Source of the DNA: SOKG01 sp964502665
GTDB lineage: Bacteria > Chloroflexota > Dehalococcoidia > SZUA-161
DNA length: 10,667 bases
Reading direction: 5' to 3'
Assembly (NCBI GenBank): GCA_964502665.1
Contig: CAZCXP010000088.1
Coordinates: forward strand, 1 to 10,667
Shown here: positions 9,909 to 10,667 of the stretch, one piece after another
Layout: each line of letters opens with the position of its first letter
Position numbering within the stretch: the first letter of the stretch is position 1
Made by a program: the position numbers and the translations under genes
The notes under the pieces: generated by a model
What the model was told of the DNA's origin: nothing
Database searches by the model: none
What the model saw: only the letters and a program-made list of their open reading frames with translations

Positions 9909-10001
9909 GACTGAGATAAAGCAGGCGTCGGTTCTCAAAGAGATGGAGATGTTGAAGAGTCTACAAAGTCTACACGGCAAAGAAGGGCGTAATTGCCAAG
10001 A
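9909..10001. other. Convergent intergenic gap between carB and the minus-strand gene
   Basis: These 93 nt separate two genes that point at each other. I see no strong intrinsic terminator. The best hairpin is GGCAA (9976-9980) with TTGCC (9993-9997), a 12-nt loop and no T-run on either side. A short tandem GTCTACA repeat lies just upstream. Base composition begins to fall here relative to the carB gene. Confidence 0.5.
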
Positions 10002-10337
10002 CTATTTCCCCTCTATAGGTGGAGCCATTTGTTTAAAGAAAGCTACATATAAATCGGTGGCCAAAAGTTCAGACATACGTCCTTGTTTCCACTTCTCAGT
10101 TACAATCTCGCCAAAGCGTGAAATAGTCTGCTGAATGTCTTCAGTCTCTACTTCATAGATCGCTAGATATTTCCCATGCCCTTCTGGTGGTTCGTCATTC
10201 TTAAACCGCGTCCCTCTCAGTATACCTGGTGTTTCCAGGACATCCGGTACGTGAACAGTGTTATACCAGTGGTTGAACTCCTCTTCTCTTGCTGGGTCAG
10301 AGCAGTTACTTTCAGCGACAAGAAGCCATTTTTCCAT
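10002..10337 (-). CDS. Small EthD/DUF4286-like dimeric alpha-beta barrel protein
   Basis: 111 residues read from ATG at 10337. The pattern is that of small ferredoxin-like-fold proteins of the EthD/DUF4286 type: a first strand KWLLVAESN, then EEEFNHWYNTVHVPDVLETPG with the W-Y-x3-H-x2-D core, the strand GTRFKND, and a later strand KYLAIYEVE followed by a helix and the strand DLYVAFFKQM. Such proteins usually form dimers; functions in the family vary and no substrate can be named. GTG at 10352 is also in frame, but it forms part of the Shine-Dalgarno stretch, so ATG 10337 is chosen. The gene is convergent to carB and has its own promoter. Its region is about 42% GC (my count over 10021-10200), clearly below the cluster, which fits a separate unit or acquired DNA. 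The exact family name is uncertain. Confidence 0.8.
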   Translation of the reverse strand: MEKWLLVAESNCSDPAREEEFNHWYNTVHVPDVLETPGILRGTRFKNDEPPEGHGKYLAIYEVETEDIQQTISRFGEIVTEKWKQGRMSELLATDLYVAFFKQMAPPIEGK

Positions 10338-10342
10338 TTTTT

Positions 10343-10350
10343 CCTCCTCC
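10343..10350 (-). promoter_or_regulatory. Strong ribosome binding site for the EthD/DUF4286-like gene
   Basis: On the minus strand GGAGGAGG ends 5 nt before the ATG at 10337. This decides against the GTG at 10352 as the start. Confidence 0.8.
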
Positions 10351-10406
10351 ACGGTAGATCATATCCTAATTGGCCGCTAGAAAAACCGAAGGGCCTCCGT
10401 GTAGGA

Positions 10407-10435
10407 ATCATACAACTCGATTACAGTGTTTTCAA
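10407..10435 (-). promoter_or_regulatory. Sigma70-like promoter for the minus-strand gene
   Basis: On the minus strand the -35 box TTGAAA (10430-10435) and the -10 box TATGAT (10407-10412) each match the consensus at five of six positions, with an ideal 17-nt spacer. Transcription would begin near 10400, giving a leader of about 60 nt before the ATG at 10337. A second TATGAT closer to the gene lacks a matching -35 box. Confidence 0.65.
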
Positions 10436-10497
10436 GGGTGGTATGGGAAATACATTGCTTTTTAGATGTAATCTTCCGCTGCCTTCTAGCTTCCAAT

Positions 10498-10531
10498 AAA
10501 AAAGGGGCCGCGCAAAGTCACGCTTGGGCCC
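10498..10531 (-). terminator. Intrinsic terminator on the minus strand
   Basis: Read on the minus strand, GGGCC (10531-10527) pairs with GGCCC (10509-10505). Inside it GCG (10523-10521) pairs with CGC (10512-10510), leaving a CAA bulge and an 8-nt loop. After one C come six T (10503-10498). This is a GC-rich stem plus U-run, expected to end transcripts arriving from the right, before the promoter of the EthD/DUF4286-like gene. On the plus strand no T-run follows the stem, so it works in one direction only. Confidence 0.65.
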
Positions 10532-10596
10532 GTATCGTAAAATATTGACTTCTTAAACCCTACTCGGAGCTTTCTTTTTACCTCAGCGTCGAGTGG

Positions 10597-10667
10597 CTAC
10601 CATTGAACGAACATAGAAATGTCTGATTTGCTTGTACTATGACCACACTTCCCGCAAGGAGTCATTG
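10597..10667 (-). CDS. Possible 3' end of a minus-strand gene (unidentified)
   Basis: A minus-strand frame is open from the window edge to a TAG at 10597-10599, about 22 codons. It contains PCGKCGH, a CxxC pair like half of a zinc ribbon, and ends MFVQW. The terminator at 10498-10531 lies about 65 nt after this stop, which is the main reason to suspect a gene end here. An ATG at 10665 could even be a start of a tiny ORF. The stretch is too short to identify, and the other two minus frames close early. Confidence 0.25.
   Translation of the reverse strand, partial: MTPCGKCGHSTSKSDISMFVQW

Larger units (their letters stand above)
10353..10667. other. Region without a confident gene at the right edge
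   Basis: These 315 nt hold the promoter and terminator described separately and a possible gene end at the edge. I found no tRNA, no repeat array and no credible full ORF. The longer open frames here lack family-like sequence and run through the signals. Confidence 0.55.

Noticed and set aside
9957..9975. Tandem GTCTACA repeat after carB
   Set aside because: Only two short copies 9 nt apart; too small to suggest a repeat element or attachment site.
9976..9997. GGCAA/TTGCC hairpin as a terminator for carB
   Set aside because: Only five base pairs with a 12-nt loop and no T-run on either strand.
10176..10499. Plus-strand 107-codon open frame at the right end
   Set aside because: It runs opposite the EthD/DUF4286-like gene and through its promoter; the translation has no family pattern and no ribosome site.
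10561..10640. Possible tRNA-like stretch around the TTGAACGAAC sequence
   Set aside because: No acceptor stem, D-arm or proper T-loop could be paired.

Overview
The window looks like a bacterial chromosome segment in two parts. Eight tightly packed plus-strand genes fill positions 3 to 9908. They are followed by a short AT-richer tail (about 9909-10667) whose signals and single clear gene lie on the minus strand. Shine-Dalgarno sites, a sigma70-like promoter, a fused full-length CarB and an OmpR/PhoB-type winged-helix regulator all point to Bacteria. A split, archaeal-style glutamate synthase and an NrpR/DUF128 nitrogen regulator in a GC-rich (about 60%) bacterium suggest Chloroflexota, perhaps Dehalococcoidia. 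That placement is inference from gene content, not something the sequence proves.

Plus-strand cluster, left to right: the C-terminal part of a class-II glutamine amidotransferase subunit (3-611); hisF (601-1425); a ferredoxin-fused FMN glutamate synthase subunit (1391-2896); the GXGXG beta-helix subunit (2898-3671); an NrpR-like repressor (3688-4686); an OmpR-type response regulator with a degenerate receiver (4710-5387); carA (5451-6539); carB (6570-9908). The first genes overlap or nearly touch (11-nt overlap, 35-nt overlap, 1-nt gap). The largest gap is the 63 nt before carA. No terminator was seen inside the cluster, so co-transcription of at least the first part is likely.

Functionally the cluster gathers uses of glutamine nitrogen. 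The split glutamate synthase makes glutamate from glutamine and 2-oxoglutarate. HisF receives ammonia from the HisH glutaminase to make imidazole-glycerol phosphate. CarAB makes carbamoyl phosphate from glutamine for pyrimidines and arginine. Two regulators sit in the middle: one of a family known in methanogens to sense 2-oxoglutarate and repress nitrogen genes, the other probably phosphorylation-independent. The individual enzymes are ordinary; the assembly and the regulator pair are the unusual part. I found no CRISPR array, insertion sequence, tRNA or rRNA.

Right end: a small minus-strand gene (10002-10337) encodes a 111-residue protein resembling dimeric alpha-beta-barrel (EthD/DUF4286-like) proteins. 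It has its own well-matched promoter (10407-10435) and strong ribosome binding site. Upstream of it, on the same strand, a hairpin plus T-run (10498-10531) looks like the terminator of another minus-strand gene, whose last codons may be at 10597-10667.
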